From Thermoguttaceae bacterium (GTDB lineage Bacteria; Planctomycetota; Planctomycetia; Pirellulales; Thermoguttaceae), in the NCBI GenBank assembly GCA_017454585.1, contig JAFTCU010000115.1, positions 1 to 14,103 of the forward strand: 14,103 nucleotides of DNA, read 5' to 3'. A program made the translations under genes and the position numbers. Below are positions 13,261 through 14,103 of this stretch, piece after piece. The notes below the pieces were generated by a model. The model saw only the letters and a program-made list of their open reading frames with translations, was not told the DNA's origin and did no database searches. Numbering within the stretch: the first letter of the stretch is position 1; each line of letters begins with the position of its first letter.

Positions 13261-14103
13261 ATGCGGAATTACGTAAGAGGATTTGCCGGGATCACCTGTC
13301 TGATGTTCATGCTCATGATGAGCCTGGTTTCTGTTTGTTCGGCCGACATTATCGCGACGAACGGGAAATACTATGTTTATGAATACGACTCGGGAGATCG
13401 GGCCGTTTTTTATCAGTCGGGCAGCGAACAGGATCCCTCGACGGACGAGGTTTTGCACAACAAGAACTCCTACGGGATGCTCAAGGACAAAGATGGCAAG
13501 GTCCTGATGTTTGAGGTTGAAATCACCCATGGCGGAAGCACCTACAAAATGCCCAGCCCGGTCTATGAAACCGGCAAGTTTGCCAATCAAAAAACGGATG
13601 GCGAAGGCTATTGGCTCGATCAGATCAGCAATTTTGTCATGGACGCGTCAACAAACCAGAGACTGATCGATCCGAACGACCCGCTGGTCTTTTATTACTG
13701 CAATGAGCAGCCCTCCTCGAAGCTGGATGCGAATGGGAACCGGATCATATACGATATCCAGGGCAATGAAGTCGCAACGATTCCCGCTTCAGATCTTCAA
13801 CCGTATGTTCCTACAGACCCGACCGATCTGCTTTTCCATGACGCATACATGAAACCGGTCTGGAATGACCCGATCGATCCGACGGCCGATGGTCAACACA
13901 CGTCAGGGGTCATTAAACTGAATGGCGGGACCGATACCGCGGGCTGGAACGGATCCTCCTTACATTACTATTTCGTGGATACTTCGGAACAGAGCGCATT
14001 CACTAAAAACCACCTGATAGCCGCCTCGACCATTGCCTCAACACAGGCTGCGGCGACCGTCGCGGCGCAGGCTTTGAATATTCCTTTCCCGAACGGAACC
14101 GCA
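13261..14103 (+). CDS. Secreted protein, 5' part only (281 codons, runs off the right edge)
   Basis: The frame from ATG at 13261 is open to the last base of the window, so the gene is partial. AAGGA (13249-13253) precedes it. Residues 1-29 form a signal peptide (GFAGITCLMFMLMMSLVSVC, ending SA). The mature part begins DIIATNGKYYVYEYDSGD and is rich in Asp, Gly, Tyr and Asn. It has proline-rich linkers (PTDPTD, NDPIDPTAD) and a repeated idea of short strand units; near the window end comes a low-complexity Ala/Thr stretch (AASTIASTQAAATVAAQAL). This suits a large exported surface or adhesin-like protein, but no domain can be named. Confidence 0.8.
   Translation, partial: MRNYVRGFAGITCLMFMLMMSLVSVCSADIIATNGKYYVYEYDSGDRAVFYQSGSEQDPSTDEVLHNKNSYGMLKDKDGKVLMFEVEITHGGSTYKMPSPVYETGKFANQKTDGEGYWLDQISNFVMDASTNQRLIDPNDPLVFYYCNEQPSSKLDANGNRIIYDIQGNEVATIPASDLQPYVPTDPTDLLFHDAYMKPVWNDPIDPTADGQHTSGVIKLNGGTDTAGWNGSSLHYYFVDTSEQSAFTKNHLIAASTIASTQAAATVAAQALNIPFPNGTA

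Noticed and set aside
1..14103. CRISPR arrays, tRNA or rRNA genes, IS elements with terminal repeats
   Set aside because: I saw no regularly spaced repeats, cloverleaf-like sequences, rRNA-like segments or transposase motifs anywhere in the window.

Overview
The window looks like part of a chromosome from a free-living or gut-associated bacterium of the Planctomycetota / Verrucomicrobiota / Lentisphaerota type. This is inferred from the mixture of secreted ThuA-domain, sialidase-fold (BNR/Asp-box) and M14 carboxypeptidase-like proteins, each with its own signal peptide. There is no marker gene, so the taxon stays tentative. Several promoters match the sigma-70 consensus closely (TTGACA-N17-TATAAT at 6092-6120) and most genes carry a clear Shine-Dalgarno sequence.

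Region 1 (1-142) is GC-rich DNA with no supported gene. It changes abruptly at about 140 into an AT-rich, leftward operon (143-1518) of five tightly packed small genes. In transcription order these are a basic protein with a possible DNA-binding segment, an unknown 110-aa protein, a one-pass membrane peptide, a PP-loop ATPase (PAPS-reductase-like) gene, and an unknown 83-aa protein. The PP-loop gene is broken by a 25-bp insertion that is an inverted copy of DNA about 70 bp downstream. The composition and small unknown genes suggest acquired, mobile-element-like DNA.

Region 2 (1519-3962) holds a 365-bp spacer with two rightward promoters. It is followed by a 692-residue, Phe-rich membrane protein that I read as a degenerate relative of membrane-anchored YcjF-like GTPases: an internally repeated helical module followed by a C-terminal GTPase-like domain without a P-loop.

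Region 3 (4024-8481) is more typical genome. On the minus strand are a ferredoxin-nitroreductase fusion and a secreted ThuA-domain protein. Divergent from these is a rightward operon of a secreted sialidase-fold protein and a secreted M14 peptidase-like protein. A small membrane protein overlaps the end of the M14 gene.

Region 4 (8829-11751) is an accessory cluster. A frameshifted gene remnant is followed by five overlapping or nearly abutting rightward genes: an unknown 218-aa protein, three tandem diverged paralogues, and a 240-aa protein of a type I associate with immunity genes of polymorphic toxin systems. No toxin gene is visible. The best reading is an orphan immunity-type cluster, by inference only.

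Region 5 (11810-14103) has a second sialidase-fold secreted protein (minus strand) related to the one at 6174. Divergent from it is the 5' part of a secreted protein that runs off the right edge.
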